A DNA stretch of 56,911 nt from Acetobacteraceae bacterium (GCA_027326105.1 DAHWFB010000118.1:1-56911), one strand, 5' to 3'; shown: positions 1-9,974, numbered from the stretch's first letter. Translations and numbers: made by a program. The notes: a model not told the origin generated them from the letters alone.

Positions 1-522
1 ATCCCCGGCACCAACATCCATCTCGGCCTGGTTCTCGGACTGGTCTTTTGTGTCCTGGCCTATGTGTTCGTCTTCCACACCACCTGGGGATTCGCCGCCC
101 GCGTGGTCGGCGCCAATGCGCGCGCCGGCCGGCTGGTCGGCCTGCCTGTGGGCTGCCTCATCCTCGTCGTCACCGCGCTCGCCGGCGCGGCGACTGGGCT
201 TGCCGGCATGGTCGAGGTCGCGGCGGTGCAGGGGGCGGCGAGCGCCGATCTCGCGACCGGTGCAGGCTACACCGGCATCCTCGCCGCCTTCCTCGCCCGG
301 CAGAACCCGCTGGCGCTGATCCCCGTCTGCATTCTCCTCGGCGGGCTCGACGCTTCGGGCGGGCTGCTCCAGCAGCAACTCGACCTGCCGGACGCGACCA
401 TGCTGGTGCTGCGCGGCGTGCTGTTCATCACCCTGCTCGCTTCCGAATCACTGCAATGGCGGCTCGCGCTGCCGCGCCTCGTGCGCCCGTTCGCGCGCCC
501 CCTCGCCGTGGAGGGAAGGTGA
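1..522 (+). CDS. ABC importer permease, BmpA/nucleoside type (5' truncated)
   Basis: This is the C-terminal 173 residues of an inner-membrane permease; the gene begins before the window and the reading frame is open from base 1. The visible part has several hydrophobic segments and the order typical of permeases of the BmpA-linked (nucleoside/purine type) ABC family. It ends in TGA that overlaps the ATG of the next permease by one base, so the two are translationally coupled. With the second permease and the ATPase further on it makes a complete membrane complex; the periplasmic binding protein is not visible and probably lies upstream. The biuret hydrolase gene inside the operon suggests that the cargo is biuret or a similar ureide, which is inference. 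Confidence 0.82.
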   Translation: MPGTNIHLGLVLGLVFCVLAYVFVFHTTWGFAARVVGANARAGRLVGLPVGCLILVVTALAGAATGLAGMVEVAAVQGAASADLATGAGYTGILAAFLARQNPLALIPVCILLGGLDASGGLLQQQLDLPDATMLVLRGVLFITLLASESLQWRLALPRLVRPFARPLAVEGR

Positions 523-1451
523 TGGGCGCAGGTGCAGCACTCGGCTGGTGGGGGGTGCCGCTCGCGGTCTTCGCCGGGGCCGTCCGCGTTTCGACGCCGT
601 TCCTCTTCGTCAGCCTCGGTGAGGTGGTGACGGAGAAATCGGGCCGCATCAATCTCGGCCTCGAAGGCACGCTGGTGATGGGTGCGATGGCGGGCTACGC
701 GGTGAGCTATCTCTCCGGCTCCGCCTGGCTAGGCGTGCTCGCGGCCGGCCTGGTCGGCGCCGCACTCGGCGCACTCCACGCCGGGATCTGCAGCCTGCCG
801 CGGGTGAACGACATCGCAGTCGGCATCGCGCTCATGCTGTTCGGCACCGGTCTTGCCTTCTATCTCGGCAAGCCCTTCATCGCGCCCAAGGCGCCGCAGC
901 TTCCATCTCTGCCGCTCGGTGCCTGGAGCAGCCTGCCGCAGATCCGCGCGGCGCTGTCGGTCAACGCGCTGTTCTTCGTCGGCCTCGCCGCCGCGCCGCT
1001 GCTCGCCTGGGTGTTTGCCAATACCGGCCTCGGGCTGATGATCCGCATGGTGGGAGATAGCGCCGACGGCGCCCGCGCCATGGGCTACAATCTCAACCGG
1101 GTGCGCCTGGGCGCCACCGCTTTCGGCGGCTTCATGGCCGGCGTGGGCGGCAGTTTTCTTTCGCTATACTATCCGGGAAGCTGGAACGAAGGCCTGTCCT
1201 CCGGCCAGGGAATCACTGCCGTCGCCCTCGTCATATTCGCGCGCTGGAACCCGATCACCTGCCTATGGGCGTCGCTGCTGTTCGGCGGGGCGGGTGCGCT
1301 CGGTCCGGCGCTGCAATCGGTCGGCATCACCTCGGGGTATTATCTCTTCAACGCGGCACCCTACATCCTCACGTTGCTCATCATGGTCGCCACCTGCACG
1401 CCCGAGCGCACACTCGCCGGCGCGCCTGGCGAACTCTCGATCACCAAATGA
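522..1451 (+). CDS. ABC importer permease, BmpA/nucleoside type
   Basis: A 309-residue, highly hydrophobic permease that would form the transmembrane channel together with the preceding permease. Near residues 25-45 it carries a stretch ([13 protein letters not shown]) that is characteristic of the second permease of BmpA/YufQ-type systems. Length is normal for the family. The ATG at 522 overlaps the stop of the upstream permease (TGATG), and its own stop overlaps the ATG of the biuret hydrolase gene by 4 bases. A longer upstream reading frame is open to base 48 but would overlap the first permease entirely, so I reject that start. Confidence 0.88.
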   Translation: MGAGAALGWWGVPLAVFAGAVRVSTPFLFVSLGEVVTEKSGRINLGLEGTLVMGAMAGYAVSYLSGSAWLGVLAAGLVGAALGALHAGICSLPRVNDIAVGIALMLFGTGLAFYLGKPFIAPKAPQLPSLPLGAWSSLPQIRAALSVNALFFVGLAAAPLLAWVFANTGLGLMIRMVGDSADGARAMGYNLNRVRLGATAFGGFMAGVGGSFLSLYYPGSWNEGLSSGQGITAVALVIFARWNPITCLWASLLFGGAGALGPALQSVGITSGYYLFNAAPYILTLLIMVATCTPERTLAGAPGELSITK

Positions 1452-2125
1452 CGACGATCGCGGCAGATCCCTATCCCTGGCCGTTCGACGGGGATCTCCG
1501 TCCGGAGAACACCGCGCTGATCGTGATCGACATGCAGACCGACTTCTGCGGGAAGGGTGGCTATGTCGATGCCATGGGCTACGATCTTGCTCTCACCCGC
1601 GCGCCCATCGGCCCCATCCGCGCAGTACTCGGCGCGCTTCGCCCGCGCGGCTTCGCCGTCTTCCACACCCGCGAAGGCCATCGCCCTGATCTCGCCGATC
1701 TTCCCGCCAACAAGCGCTGGCGCTCGCGGCGGATCGGTGCCGGCATCGGCGATCCCGGGCCCTGCGGGCGCGTTCTCGTGCGCGGCGAACCGGGCTGGGA
1801 GATCATCCCCGAACTCCGCCCCGAACCCGGCGAGCCGGTGATCGACAAGCCCGGCAAAGGCAGCTTCTACGCCACCGATCTCGAATTGATCCTGCGAACC
1901 CGCGGTATCCGCAATCTTCTGCTGTCCGGCATCACCACCGATGTCTGCGTGCACACCACCATGCGCGAGGCCAACGATCGCGGCTTCGAGTGTCTGCTGC
2001 TCACCGACTGCTGCGCCGCAACCGACCCCGACAATCACCGTCAGGCGCTGCACATGGTGAGGATGCAGGGTGGCGTGTTCGGCGCGCTGGCCGATTCCTC
2101 GACCCTTCTCGGAGCATTGGCATGA
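1448..2125 (+). CDS. biuH: biuret amidohydrolase (cysteine hydrolase, isochorismatase fold)
   Basis: Predicted to hydrolyse biuret to allophanate and ammonia in the cytoplasm. The 225-residue protein has the cysteine-hydrolase triad Asp28 (IDMQTDF), Lys134 (IDKPGKGSF) and Cys167 (TTDVCVHT), plus Gln207 (RMQGGVFG). From memory, the characterised Rhizobium BiuH uses Asp36, Lys142, Cys175 and Gln215; all four are matched here with one constant offset of eight, and the segments around them are nearly the same. The gene overlaps the permease gene before it and the ATPase gene after it by 4 bases each, so the enzyme is built into a transporter operon. The allophanate hydrolase downstream would take the product. 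Other isochorismatase-fold enzymes such as ureidoacrylate hydrolase are less likely given the BiuH-type [10 protein letters not shown] and GPCGR segments. Confidence 0.9.
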   Translation: MTTIAADPYPWPFDGDLRPENTALIVIDMQTDFCGKGGYVDAMGYDLALTRAPIGPIRAVLGALRPRGFAVFHTREGHRPDLADLPANKRWRSRRIGAGIGDPGPCGRVLVRGEPGWEIIPELRPEPGEPVIDKPGKGSFYATDLELILRTRGIRNLLLSGITTDVCVHTTMREANDRGFECLLLTDCCAATDPDNHRQALHMVRMQGGVFGALADSSTLLGALA

Positions 2126-3639
2126 CCCCCGCCAGCAGCGCTCCGGGCCTTGAAGTCATCGCCATGGGCAAGCGATTCGGCCCGCTCTCCGCGCTCGCGG
2201 AGATTTCGCTCAAGATCGCTCCGGGCAGCGTGCATGCGCTGCTCGGCGAGAACGGCGCCGGCAAGTCGACGCTGGTGAAGTGCATCATAGGCTTCTACCA
2301 CGCCGACGAGGGCGCGGTGCTGCTGGACGGGCGGGAGATCGCGGTGCGCAACCCGCGCGAGGCGCAGGCACGCGGCATCGGCATGGTCTATCAGCATTTC
2401 ACGCTGGTTCCTTCGATGACGGTGCTCGAAAATCTCGTCATGGGCGGGAGCCGCAGCCTGGGCAGGATCGACTGGCCAGCCCAACGCGCGGCGCTCGAGG
2501 GCTTCCTCGCCACCATGCCCTTCCGCGTTCCCCTCGATCGTCCGGTGGCGAGCCTCGCCGCCGGCGAGAAGCAGAAGGCCGAGATCCTCAAGCAACTCTG
2601 GCTGCGCACGCGCTTTCTCATCCTCGACGAACCCACCTCCGTGCTCACCCCGCAGGAGGCGGACGAGATGCTGCGATTGCTGCGCGCCATGGTGGCCGAA
2701 AGACGGCTGACGGTGCTCATCATCACCCACAAGTTCCGCGAGGTCTTCGCTTTCGCCGACGAGGTCTCGGTGCTGCGTCGGGGCCGTCTGGCCGGTTCCG
2801 GTCGTACCGCCGACCTCGACGCGGACGCGCTCGCGCGCATGATGGTGGGCGACGCCGAGCAGCGTCCGGCCTCCGAGCGAGTGGCGAAAGTCGCCGCCGA
2901 ACCGCTGCTGCGGCTCGATCGCGTCTGCGCCACCGACGATCGCGGGCGACCGGCACTGCGTGATCTCTCGCTCGATGTCCGCCCGGGCGAGATCGTTGGC
3001 ATCGCCGGTGTATCCGGCAACGGCCAGGCGACGCTCGTCGAGGTTCTCGCGGGACAGCGCCGACACGGCGGCACCATCGCCGTCCATCGCCAGCCCTACC
3101 ACGCGACGCGCGCCGAAATGCTGCGCCATCGTCTGGCCCTTCTTCCCGAGGAGCCGCTGCGCAATGCCTGCGTCGGGCGGATGAGTGTGGCCGAGAACAT
3201 CGCCTTCCGCAGTTTCGACCGCCGTCCGATCTGCGGCGGCGTGCGGGTGCGCTACAGCGTGTTGCGGCGCGAGGCGGAAGGGCTGATCGCGCGCTATCGC
3301 GTGCGTGGCGCGGGGCCGGATGCGCCCATCGCCTCGCTATCGGGCGGCAATGTCCAGCGCGCCGTGCTTGCCCGCGAACTTTCCGGCGAGACCGACGTAT
3401 TGATCGTCGCCAACCCGGTGTTCGGGCTCGATTTCTCAGCGGTGGCCGATATCCACGCCCAGATTCTGGCCGCGCGCAACCGCGGTACCGCCGTCCTGCT
3501 CATCAGCGAGGATCTCGACGAATTGCTCGAACTCGCCGATCGTATCCTGGTCATGTCCGGTGGACGCATCGTCCACGAGGCGGCGCGCGAGGAGGCCGAT
3601 CGGATGGTGATCGGGCGGCACATGGCAGGCCACGCGTGA
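2122..3639 (+). CDS. ABC importer ATPase with two nucleotide-binding domains
   Basis: A 505-residue double ATPase that powers the permease pair above. The first domain has an intact Walker A (GENGAGKST, about residues 46-54) and a Walker B ending in LILDEPTS. The second domain has a degenerate P-loop (GVSGNGQAT) but a clear signature motif (LSGGNVQRA). This pairing of one intact and one degenerate site is usual in RbsA/YufO-type ATPases. ATG at 2122 overlaps the biuret hydrolase stop (ATGA). It ends 8 bases before the end of the convergent hydrolase gene. Confidence 0.9.
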   Translation: MTPASSAPGLEVIAMGKRFGPLSALAEISLKIAPGSVHALLGENGAGKSTLVKCIIGFYHADEGAVLLDGREIAVRNPREAQARGIGMVYQHFTLVPSMTVLENLVMGGSRSLGRIDWPAQRAALEGFLATMPFRVPLDRPVASLAAGEKQKAEILKQLWLRTRFLILDEPTSVLTPQEADEMLRLLRAMVAERRLTVLIITHKFREVFAFADEVSVLRRGRLAGSGRTADLDADALARMMVGDAEQRPASERVAKVAAEPLLRLDRVCATDDRGRPALRDLSLDVRPGEIVGIAGVSGNGQATLVEVLAGQRRHGGTIAVHRQPYHATRAEMLRHRLALLPEEPLRNACVGRMSVAENIAFRSFDRRPICGGVRVRYSVLRREAEGLIARYRVRGAGPDAPIASLSGGNVQRAVLARELSGETDVLIVANPVFGLDFSAVADIHAQILAARNRGTAVLLISEDLDELLELADRILVMSGGRIVHEAAREEADRMVIGRHMAGHA

Positions 3640-3647
3640 GTGGCCGG

Positions 3648-4319
3648 TCATCCGGGCGAAGCCAGCCCCGCGATCACCGCGCCGGACCCCGCGACCCAGC
3701 CGAAGATGCCGCCTTGCGCTGCGATCATCGCCAGCGCCGCTTCGTGGAAGCGGGGAAAATAGGAGCCCGTGCAATCTTCGAGCACCAGGCACTCGTAGCC
3801 ACGGTCGTTCGCCTCGCGCACGGTGGTATGCACGCAGACCTCGGTGGTGACACCGGCGACGATCAGGCTGGCGATGCCGCGATGCTTGAGGATCGCGCCG
3901 AGGTCGGTGGCGAAGAACGCACCCTTGCCCGGCTTGTCGATCACCGGCTCGCCGGCGCACGGGGCAAGCTCGGGAATGATCGCGTGCCCCGCTTCGCCGC
4001 GCACCAGGATACGCCCCATCGGCCCGGCGTCGCCGATCCCGCAGGCCAACCCGCCGCGCCGCTTCTTCGCCGGCGGCAGATCAGAGAGATCCGGCCGGTG
4101 CCCCTCGCGGGTGTGGATCACCAGCATCCCCGCCGCGCGCGCAGCCTCGAGCATGGTCCGCGCCGGCCCGATCGCCCGCCGCAACAGCCCGACGTCGTTG
4201 CCGAGCGCCGCGCCGAACCCGCCCGGTTCCAGGAAGTCCCGCTGCATATCGATGAGGAGCAGCGCCGTGGTGGCACGCTCGAAGGCGAACGGGTAGGGCT
4301 GGGCTGAAATGGCGGGCAT
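3648..4319 (-). CDS. second cysteine hydrolase, biuret/triuret hydrolase family
   Basis: A 223-residue paralogue of the biuret hydrolase at 1448, read from the opposite strand. The triad is present: Asp24 (LIDMQRDF), Lys129 (IDKPGKGAF) and Cys162 (TTEVCVHT), with Gln202 in AAQGGIFG. It shares the [10 protein letters not shown] and GDAGPMGR segments with the first copy, yet differs around the N-terminal substrate region (LEPGGFG instead of CGKGGYV) and near the end ([10 protein letters not shown]). These differences point to another ureide substrate, for example triuret or a ureido acid; this is inference. A strong ribosome site (GGAGGA) lies about 5 bases before the ATG at 4319. It is divergent from the allophanate hydrolase gene. 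Confidence 0.82.
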   Translation of the reverse strand: MPAISAQPYPFAFERATTALLLIDMQRDFLEPGGFGAALGNDVGLLRRAIGPARTMLEAARAAGMLVIHTREGHRPDLSDLPPAKKRRGGLACGIGDAGPMGRILVRGEAGHAIIPELAPCAGEPVIDKPGKGAFFATDLGAILKHRGIASLIVAGVTTEVCVHTTVREANDRGYECLVLEDCTGSYFPRFHEAALAMIAAQGGIFGWVAGSGAVIAGLASPG

Positions 4320-4365
4320 CGGTTCCTCCGCTGCGGCGAATGTCGCTGCCAGCCCAGCAATCGCC

Positions 4366-6048
4366 ATGCCAGAAGCGCCGGACCCGGTCATGGCGGTCGA
4401 GACGGCGATCGCCGCCGACCATCTCCATGCCGACCCCGCCCTCTGGATCGCCCGCCGCCCGGACCACCTCCTGCGCGCCGAGGCTGTCCGCCTGGCCGCA
4501 GAGGGTCCGCGCGGGCGACCGCTCTGGGGCACGGTCTTTGCGGTCAAGGACAATATCGACGTCGCCGGCCTGGCCACCACCGCTGCGTGCCCCGCCTACG
4601 CATTCCGGCCGGAGGCGAGCGCTCCTGCCGTGGCCCGCCTGGTCGAAGCCGGCGCGCTGGTGATGGGCAAGACCAACCTCGACCAGTTCGCAACCGGTCT
4701 CGTCGGCACCCGCAGCCCCCACGGTACGCCGCGCAATCTCTTCTCGCCCGCCCACGTCCCGGGCGGATCGTCCTCGGGTTCGGCGGTCGCGGTCGGTGCG
4801 GGCATCGTCCGCTTCGCGCTCGGCACCGATACCGCTGGTTCCGGCCGGGTCCCGGCGGCCTTCGCCAACATCGTCGGGCTGAAGCCTACCCGCGGGCTGA
4901 TCCCCACCGCAGGCGTGGTTCCCGCCTGCCGCTCGCTCGATACCGTCTCGATCTTCGCTGCCTCGGTGGACGAGGCGCTCGCGGTCGCCCGCATCGCCGC
5001 GGGCGGCGCCTCCTGCCTCGCCCGCGCCGCTCTGCCGCCGACCTGGCGGCTCGCCGTCGCCGCGGTCGCGCCGCTCTGTGCCCCTGAGGTCGCCCGCGCC
5101 TGCGAGGCGGCGGCCGCGGTTGCACCCGAGACGATCACGATCGACGCCACCGCACTGCTCGAGATCGCCCGCCTCCTCTACGACGGCCCCTGGGTCGCCG
5201 AACGCACCGCCGCGTTGCGGGAGTTCCTCGCCCGCGCCCCGGTCACGATCCACTCCACCACGCGGGCAATCCTGGAAGCGGGCCACGCGCGCACCGCGGT
5301 CGATGCTTTCGCCGCCTTCCACCGCCTCGCCGAGGTCCGCACCGAGGTGGCCGCAATGTTTGCGGGCTGCGACGCGCTGCTCCTGCCCACCGCCCCTTTC
5401 TGCCCGACCCTCGCCGAGGACGCAGCCGACCCGTTCGGCCACAACCGACGCCTCGGCACGTTCACCAATTTCTGCAACCTGCTCGATCTCGCGGCCTTCG
5501 CCGTCCCCGCCGGCTTCGGCGCGGACGGGCTGCCGGTGGGCGTGATGCTGCTCGGTCCTGCGCGCTCGGAAGCCACCCTCGCCCCGATCGCGGATTTCCT
5601 CCACCGCCGCCTCGCCACGACCATCGGCGCCACCGGCCTTCCGCTGCCGCCGGCAGCGTCGCCCGACACGCTCGCGCCCGGCGAGATCGCGCTCTTCTGC
5701 CTAGGTGCCCACATGGCAGGGCTGGCGCTGAACGGGGAACTGCGGCTTCTCGGCGCCCGCTTTCTCCGCCCGGCCCGCACCGCGCCGTGCTACCGGCTTT
5801 TCGACCTCGGCGACCGGCCGGGCCTGTTGCGCGACGGCGCCGGTGCGGCCATCGCCGGCGAACTCTGGGCGCTGCCGCGTGACTCGCTCGGCGCGCTGCT
5901 TTCACCCTCCGCGAGCCCGATCGGGCTCGGCGCGATAGCCCTCGACTCCGGCCCCGCCGTCGGCTTTCTGGTGGAGGCTGCCGCGGTCGCCTCCGCCCCC
6001 GAAATCACCGCACTGGGCGGCTGGCGCGCCCGCCTCGCACAGCGCTGA
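4366..6048 (+). CDS. atzF: allophanate hydrolase (amidase-signature family)
   Basis: Predicted to convert allophanate to ammonia and CO2, the last step of biuret breakdown. With this start the protein has 560 residues. Catalytic Lys61 (AVKDNID), cis-Ser135 (GGSSSGSA) and nucleophile Ser159 (DTAGSGRVP) are spaced 74 and 24 residues apart, as in AtzF from Pseudomonas sp. ADP (Lys91, Ser165, Ser189, from memory). The C-terminal domain (about 445-560, starting [15 protein letters not shown]) is the extra domain that sets AtzF apart from simple amidases. Possible starts are ATG 4309, 4366 and 4390; none has a strong ribosome site. I chose 4366 because 4309 would overlap the start of the divergent hydrolase gene. 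Confidence 0.9.
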   Translation: MPEAPDPVMAVETAIAADHLHADPALWIARRPDHLLRAEAVRLAAEGPRGRPLWGTVFAVKDNIDVAGLATTAACPAYAFRPEASAPAVARLVEAGALVMGKTNLDQFATGLVGTRSPHGTPRNLFSPAHVPGGSSSGSAVAVGAGIVRFALGTDTAGSGRVPAAFANIVGLKPTRGLIPTAGVVPACRSLDTVSIFAASVDEALAVARIAAGGASCLARAALPPTWRLAVAAVAPLCAPEVARACEAAAAVAPETITIDATALLEIARLLYDGPWVAERTAALREFLARAPVTIHSTTRAILEAGHARTAVDAFAAFHRLAEVRTEVAAMFAGCDALLLPTAPFCPTLAEDAADPFGHNRRLGTFTNFCNLLDLAAFAVPAGFGADGLPVGVMLLGPARSEATLAPIADFLHRRLATTIGATGLPLPPAASPDTLAPGEIALFCLGAHMAGLALNGELRLLGARFLRPARTAPCYRLFDLGDRPGLLRDGAGAAIAGELWALPRDSLGALLSPSASPIGLGAIALDSGPAVGFLVEAAAVASAPEITALGGWRARLAQR

Positions 6049-6115
6049 GCGCCGCGCCTTCCCGCGCCTGCCGCGCACGGCTACCGTTGCCAACCACGGC
6101 AGAGAGGGCAGGCGG

Positions 6116-7273
6116 ATGGAGCGGGTGGTCATCGTCGGCGGGGGCATCGTCGGTGCCTGCACCGCCTACTTCCTCGCCCTGCTCGGCCACCGGGGCGAGA
6201 TTATTGTGCTCGAGCGCGACCCCTCCTACCGTTTCGCCTCCACCACCCTTTCGGCCGCCTCCATCCGCACGCAGTTCACCGCCGCGGTGAACGTGCGCAT
6301 GTCGCTCTTCGGCATCGCGTTCCTGCGCAGCCTGCCCGAACGATTCGGGACGGAGGCCGACATCGGCTTCCACGAAGGCGGCTACCTCGTCCTCGCCGCT
6401 CCCGAGCAGGCCGGAAACCTCGCGCGCTGCCAGCGCATGCAGGTGGCCGAAGGCGCCGACGTCGCCCTGCTCGATCCGCCAGCACTCGCCGCCCGCTTCC
6501 CCTGGCTCGAGGTGGCGGGGGTCGGTGCCGGCTGCATCGGCAACCGCAACGAGGGCTGGTTCGACGCCCACGCCCTGCTCACCCTCGTCCGCCGCGGCGC
6601 GATCGCCCTCGGCGCCCGCTTCCAAGCCGCCGAGGTGGTCGGTATCGAGCCCGCGGCAGAAGGTTTCACGGTGGCGACGGCGGCGGGCGAGCGCCTGTTC
6701 GCGGACCGTCTGGTCAACGCCGCCGGTCCCTGGGCCGCCCACGTCGCCGCCATGGCGGGCATCGCACTGCCGGTCGAAGCGCGCAAGCGCACCGGCTTCG
6801 TCCTGCGCGCCCCGCTCGCCGGCGCCGGAATGCCGCTCGTGCTGGACGTCTCGGGCGCCTGGATCCGCCCCGAGGGCGAGGGGTTCATCGCCGGCATCGC
6901 CCCCGACCCCGAGCGCGATCCGCCGGCGGGGGAGGATTTCGCGCCCGATGTCGATCTCATGGAGGACAAGCTCTGGCCCGCGCTCGCTGCCCGCATCCCC
7001 GCCCTCGAACGGCTGCGGATGGTGCGCGCCTGGGCCGGTCACTACGAGATGTGCACGCTCGACCACAACGCCATCCTCGGCCCCCACCCCGGCCTGCCGG
7101 GCTATTTCCACGCCAACGGCTTCTCCGGCCACGGAGTGCAGCACGGGCCGGCCGCCGGGCGCGCCATCGCCGAATGGATCCGCCACGGGCGCTACGTCAG
7201 CCTCGATCTCTCCCCCCTTGGCTACGCGCGCGTCGCTGCCGCCCATCCACTGCCGGAGGATGCGATCTACTGA
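6116..7273 (+). CDS. FAD-dependent oxidoreductase, DAO/FOXRED1-like
   Basis: A 385-residue flavoprotein of the D-amino-acid oxidase fold. The N-terminus is the dinucleotide-binding motif (VIVGGGIVGA, residues 4-13), and the C-terminal part has the HANGFSGHGVQHGPAAGR segment typical of sarcosine/glycine-oxidase-like proteins. It would oxidise a secondary or primary amine substrate that cannot be named from sequence. ATG at 6116 is preceded by AGGCGG. It lies 67 bases after atzF in the same direction, so it may be co-transcribed, but a link to biuret use is not shown. Confidence 0.8.
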   Translation: MERVVIVGGGIVGACTAYFLALLGHRGEIIVLERDPSYRFASTTLSAASIRTQFTAAVNVRMSLFGIAFLRSLPERFGTEADIGFHEGGYLVLAAPEQAGNLARCQRMQVAEGADVALLDPPALAARFPWLEVAGVGAGCIGNRNEGWFDAHALLTLVRRGAIALGARFQAAEVVGIEPAAEGFTVATAAGERLFADRLVNAAGPWAAHVAAMAGIALPVEARKRTGFVLRAPLAGAGMPLVLDVSGAWIRPEGEGFIAGIAPDPERDPPAGEDFAPDVDLMEDKLWPALAARIPALERLRMVRAWAGHYEMCTLDHNAILGPHPGLPGYFHANGFSGHGVQHGPAAGRAIAEWIRHGRYVSLDLSPLGYARVAAAHPLPEDAIY

Positions 7274-7319
7274 CCGGCGGCTTGTCTCGCGCCAATGCCC
7301 CGCGCTACACCGGAGCGCG

Positions 7320-7394
<75 letters not shown>

Positions 7395-7447
7395 CGCCGG
7401 CGGGCCGCATTCACGTTTGCGAAGGCCACCCGCGCCATGCTGGGCCG

Positions 7448-8131
7448 GTGCCCCGCGCCGCCGCCCTTCTGTCCGCCACCCTGGTTCTCGTCGCAGCCCT
7501 CGCCCTGCTGGTCGGGCCGGCGCGCGCCGGCGCGCCGCCGCTCTCCTGCCGCACCGCGGCCGAGGCGGCGGAGCGGGCCTATGGCCTGCCGCATCATCTT
7601 CTGCTCGCCATCGGCCGGGCCGAAAGCGGCCGTCCCGATCCTGCCACCGGCCGGCTGACCCCCTGGCCCTGGTCGGTGAACGCGGACGGGGCCGGCCGCT
7701 TCTTCGCCTCCAAGACCGCGGCCCTCGCCTTCGTCCGCGCTTCGCCCGCCCGCTACATCGATGTCGGCTGCTTCCAGGTCGATCTCCGCTACCACGGCAC
7801 CGAATTCGCGAACCGCGCGGCCGCCTTCGACCCGGCCACCAACGCAACCGTCGCCGCCGCCTTTCTCGCCCGTCTGCACGCCGAAACCGGAAGCTGGCGG
7901 CAGGCGGTCGCGCGCTATCATTCGGCCGACCCTGCCTCCGGCAATCCCTACCGGCGCCGCGTCCTCGCCCTCTGGCGTGGCGGCCCCGCCACCACCGGCG
8001 GCGCGGGCGACCCGGTCGTGGTTCTGCTCGCCCCCGCCGCGCGAGGCGTGCGCGTTCTTACCCCCGGCAGCGCGACCCCTGCCCTGCGCGGCCGCCTGCC
8101 GCGGGTTTTTTCCCCGGTTCCGGCCGGCTGA
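7448..8131 (+). CDS. small secreted lytic-transglycosylase-like protein
   Basis: A 227-residue exported protein with a clear N-terminal signal peptide (hydrophobic core about residues 5-26, cleavage after PARA). The next part has a lysozyme-like SLT layout: GRAESG with Glu59 as candidate catalytic acid, a conserved VGCFQVDLRYH segment and ARYHSADP near residue 160. It would cut peptidoglycan in the periplasm. It sits upstream of the pilus operon, and secretion systems often carry such a hydrolase, so a role in pilus passage is possible. The start is GTG at 7448; no ATG in frame lies before the signal peptide. Confidence 0.78.
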   Translation: MPRAAALLSATLVLVAALALLVGPARAGAPPLSCRTAAEAAERAYGLPHHLLLAIGRAESGRPDPATGRLTPWPWSVNADGAGRFFASKTAALAFVRASPARYIDVGCFQVDLRYHGTEFANRAAAFDPATNATVAAAFLARLHAETGSWRQAVARYHSADPASGNPYRRRVLALWRGGPATTGGAGDPVVVLLAPAARGVRVLTPGSATPALRGRLPRVFSPVPAG

Positions 8132-8306
8132 GGCGAAAACGCCACATCGGACGAGGCGCTTAACCGTTTGGCAAACTCCCCGTGTTTTCCTGATCGCGGC
8201 GGAATTGGCCCAGGAGTGCGGGCAACAAGGCCGGAAAAAATCCCGGGTGACCGTCCCAACACCAGCCGCGCGCCGCAGCGCCGGCCGCCCACGCAGGAGT
8301 AGAACG

Positions 8307-8477
8307 ATGATCGCCTACCTCATGTCCTGGCTTTCCATCCGCACCGACAAGCGCGCCGTCACCGCCCTCGAATATGGGCTGATCGCGGCGCTCATCGCGG
8401 TCGTCATCATCACCGCCGTCACCACGCTGGGAACCAAGCTCAGCTCGACCTTCACCAGCGTCTCCGCCTCTCTGTGA
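8307..8477 (+). CDS. flp: Flp-type type IVb pilin
   Basis: A 56-residue prepilin, the structural subunit of the Tad pilus. After a 17-residue leader comes the hydrophobic stretch TALEYGLIAALIAV with Glu22 and Tyr23, the pair conserved in Flp pilins. By alignment the peptidase would cut after Ala17, so the -1 residue is Ala and not the usual Gly. An AGGAG ribosome site lies 8 bases before the ATG. The gene leads the tad operon, after a 175-base spacer in which I see no gene. Confidence 0.92.
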   Translation: MIAYLMSWLSIRTDKRAVTALEYGLIAALIAVVIITAVTTLGTKLSSTFTSVSASL

Positions 8478-8584
8478 GCGAACGGCCGGAGGCGGAGGCG
8501 GATTTCGCACAGGCGGCGCCTTGGCCACCGCACGTGTCCGCGTCCGCCTGAGCGGCCTTCCACTCCGACCCGAGGATGCTCGCG

Positions 8585-9124
8585 ATGGCGCAAAACGCTG
8601 CCCCGCTCTCCGCCGCCTTCCTGGCCGTGCCCGCCGCCGCGGCGCTGCTCTTCGCGGCCCTCCACGACGTGGCGGCGCGCACGGTCCCGAACGGCGCCGC
8701 CGCGGCGGTCGCGGTTTTCGGCGTTGGTCTGCGCGCACTTGCGGGTGATCTTCTCACTGCCCTGGCGGTCGCCGCCCTGGTCTTCCTGGCCGCGGCCTTC
8801 GCCTGGCGCCGCGGCTGGTTCGGTGGCGGCGACGTGAAACTGCTCGCCGCCGCCTCCCTGCTCGCCGCACCGGGCCACCTGCCGTCGCTGCTCGCCGCCG
8901 TCGCCCTCGCGGGGGGTGTGCTCGCACTCCTCTATCTCGCGCTCTCGCTCGTGCTGCCCGCCGCCAAGCCGGAGCGCAACGCGGGCCCCGCCGGGGGCCG
9001 GGCGGGTTTGGCGCTGTGGCGGCGTGTGCTCGCGGCGGAGGGCTGGCGCATCCGCCGCCGCGGTCCGCTGCCGTACGCCTCGGCGATCGCCGCCGGGGCG
9101 CTCTTTGTCCTTTTCCGCGGGTGA
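8585..9124 (+). CDS. cpaA: prepilin peptidase, CpaA/TadV (A24 family)
   Basis: A 179-residue membrane aspartyl protease that would trim the Flp leader. Both catalytic aspartates are visible: one in LHDVAARTVPN near residue 27 and one in FGGGDVKLL near residue 80. About five hydrophobic segments are present, and length fits the short TadV class, which lacks the methylase domain. ATG 8576 is also in frame, but the GAGG at 8572-8575 is correctly spaced only for ATG 8585. Confidence 0.88.
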   Translation: MAQNAAPLSAAFLAVPAAAALLFAALHDVAARTVPNGAAAAVAVFGVGLRALAGDLLTALAVAALVFLAAAFAWRRGWFGGGDVKLLAAASLLAAPGHLPSLLAAVALAGGVLALLYLALSLVLPAAKPERNAGPAGGRAGLALWRRVLAAEGWRIRRRGPLPYASAIAAGALFVLFRG

Positions 9125-9131
9125 GGGTGCC

Positions 9132-9974
9132 ATGGTCGTGCGCGTCGTCTTGTTCGTTCTGATGGCCATGGCGCTGATCGGGTTCGGCACCGTGGCCTAT
9201 GTCAGCCTCGGTCCGGGGCCGCAGAAGGTGGTCAAGGGTCCGCCGCAGGTCGCGGTCCTGGTCACCGCGCGCCCCGTCCGCGCCGGCAGCCTGCTCCAGC
9301 CCACCGACATCGGCATGAAGCTCTACGTCAAGTCCGCGGTGCCCAAGCACGCGCAGCTCGACACGCCCGTCAACCGCACCCTGCTGGTCGGCGCCATGAT
9401 CCGCCGCAGCCTGCCGGTCGGCTCGCCGCTGCTGCCCTCGATCATCATCCGCCCCGGCGACCGCGGCTTCCTCGCCGCGGTGCTCGGCCCGGGCATGCGT
9501 GCGGTCTCCGTCGGCGTCGATGCCGTGAGCGGCACTGCCGGGCTGATCTGGCCGGGTGACCGGGTCGATCTCATCCTCACCGAGAGTCTGAACGGCAAGG
9601 GCGAGCCCATCGGCCACCAGGTGGTGGCGGAGACCGTGCTCTCGGCGGTGCGGGTCATCGCCATCGACCAGAAGCTGGTCGAGGGCGCGGTGCCGGGCAA
9701 CAAGAACGGCGCGCTCGCCCGCACCGTCACCCTCGAGGTCACCCCGCGCGAGGCCGAACAGGTCACCGTAGCGCAGCGTCTCGGCCAGCTTTCCCTGGTC
9801 GTGCACTCCTCCCAGCATTCGCCCAACCGTCTCGCCGCGGGCAACCCGGGGCTGGTCTGGGGCAGTGACGTCTCTCCGGCGCTCGCCGCCCGTGCCGGCG
9901 CGGCCGCCGCCGCCGCGAACGGAGGCTCGGTCCGCGTCTTCCAGGGGGCGCAGGCCCAGGAGTTCAAGTTCTGA
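9132..9974 (+). CDS. cpaB: Flp pilus assembly protein CpaB (RcpC)
   Basis: A 280-residue protein with one N-terminal membrane segment (residues 3-26) and a periplasmic SAF-type domain (about 45-110) containing ARPVRAGSLLQPTDI. The middle region (GLIWPGDRVDLILT) is typical of CpaB/RcpC, which works with the secretin in the periplasm and outer membrane. The C-terminus is rich in Ala and Gly. Its stop overlaps the start of cpaC by one base. Confidence 0.9.
   Translation: MVVRVVLFVLMAMALIGFGTVAYVSLGPGPQKVVKGPPQVAVLVTARPVRAGSLLQPTDIGMKLYVKSAVPKHAQLDTPVNRTLLVGAMIRRSLPVGSPLLPSIIIRPGDRGFLAAVLGPGMRAVSVGVDAVSGTAGLIWPGDRVDLILTESLNGKGEPIGHQVVAETVLSAVRVIAIDQKLVEGAVPGNKNGALARTVTLEVTPREAEQVTVAQRLGQLSLVVHSSQHSPNRLAAGNPGLVWGSDVSPALAARAGAAAAAANGGSVRVFQGAQAQEFKF

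Noticed and set aside
1448-2125. Ureidoacrylate amidohydrolase (RutB) or nicotinamidase as identity
   Set aside because: No rut or NAD genes are near, and the residue set and surrounding segments follow biuret hydrolase.
8132-8306. Sigma-54 promoter before the pilin gene
   Set aside because: I looked for GG-N10-GC elements (TGGC...TTGC). TGGCCC occurs near 8206, but no TTGC lies at the correct spacing.
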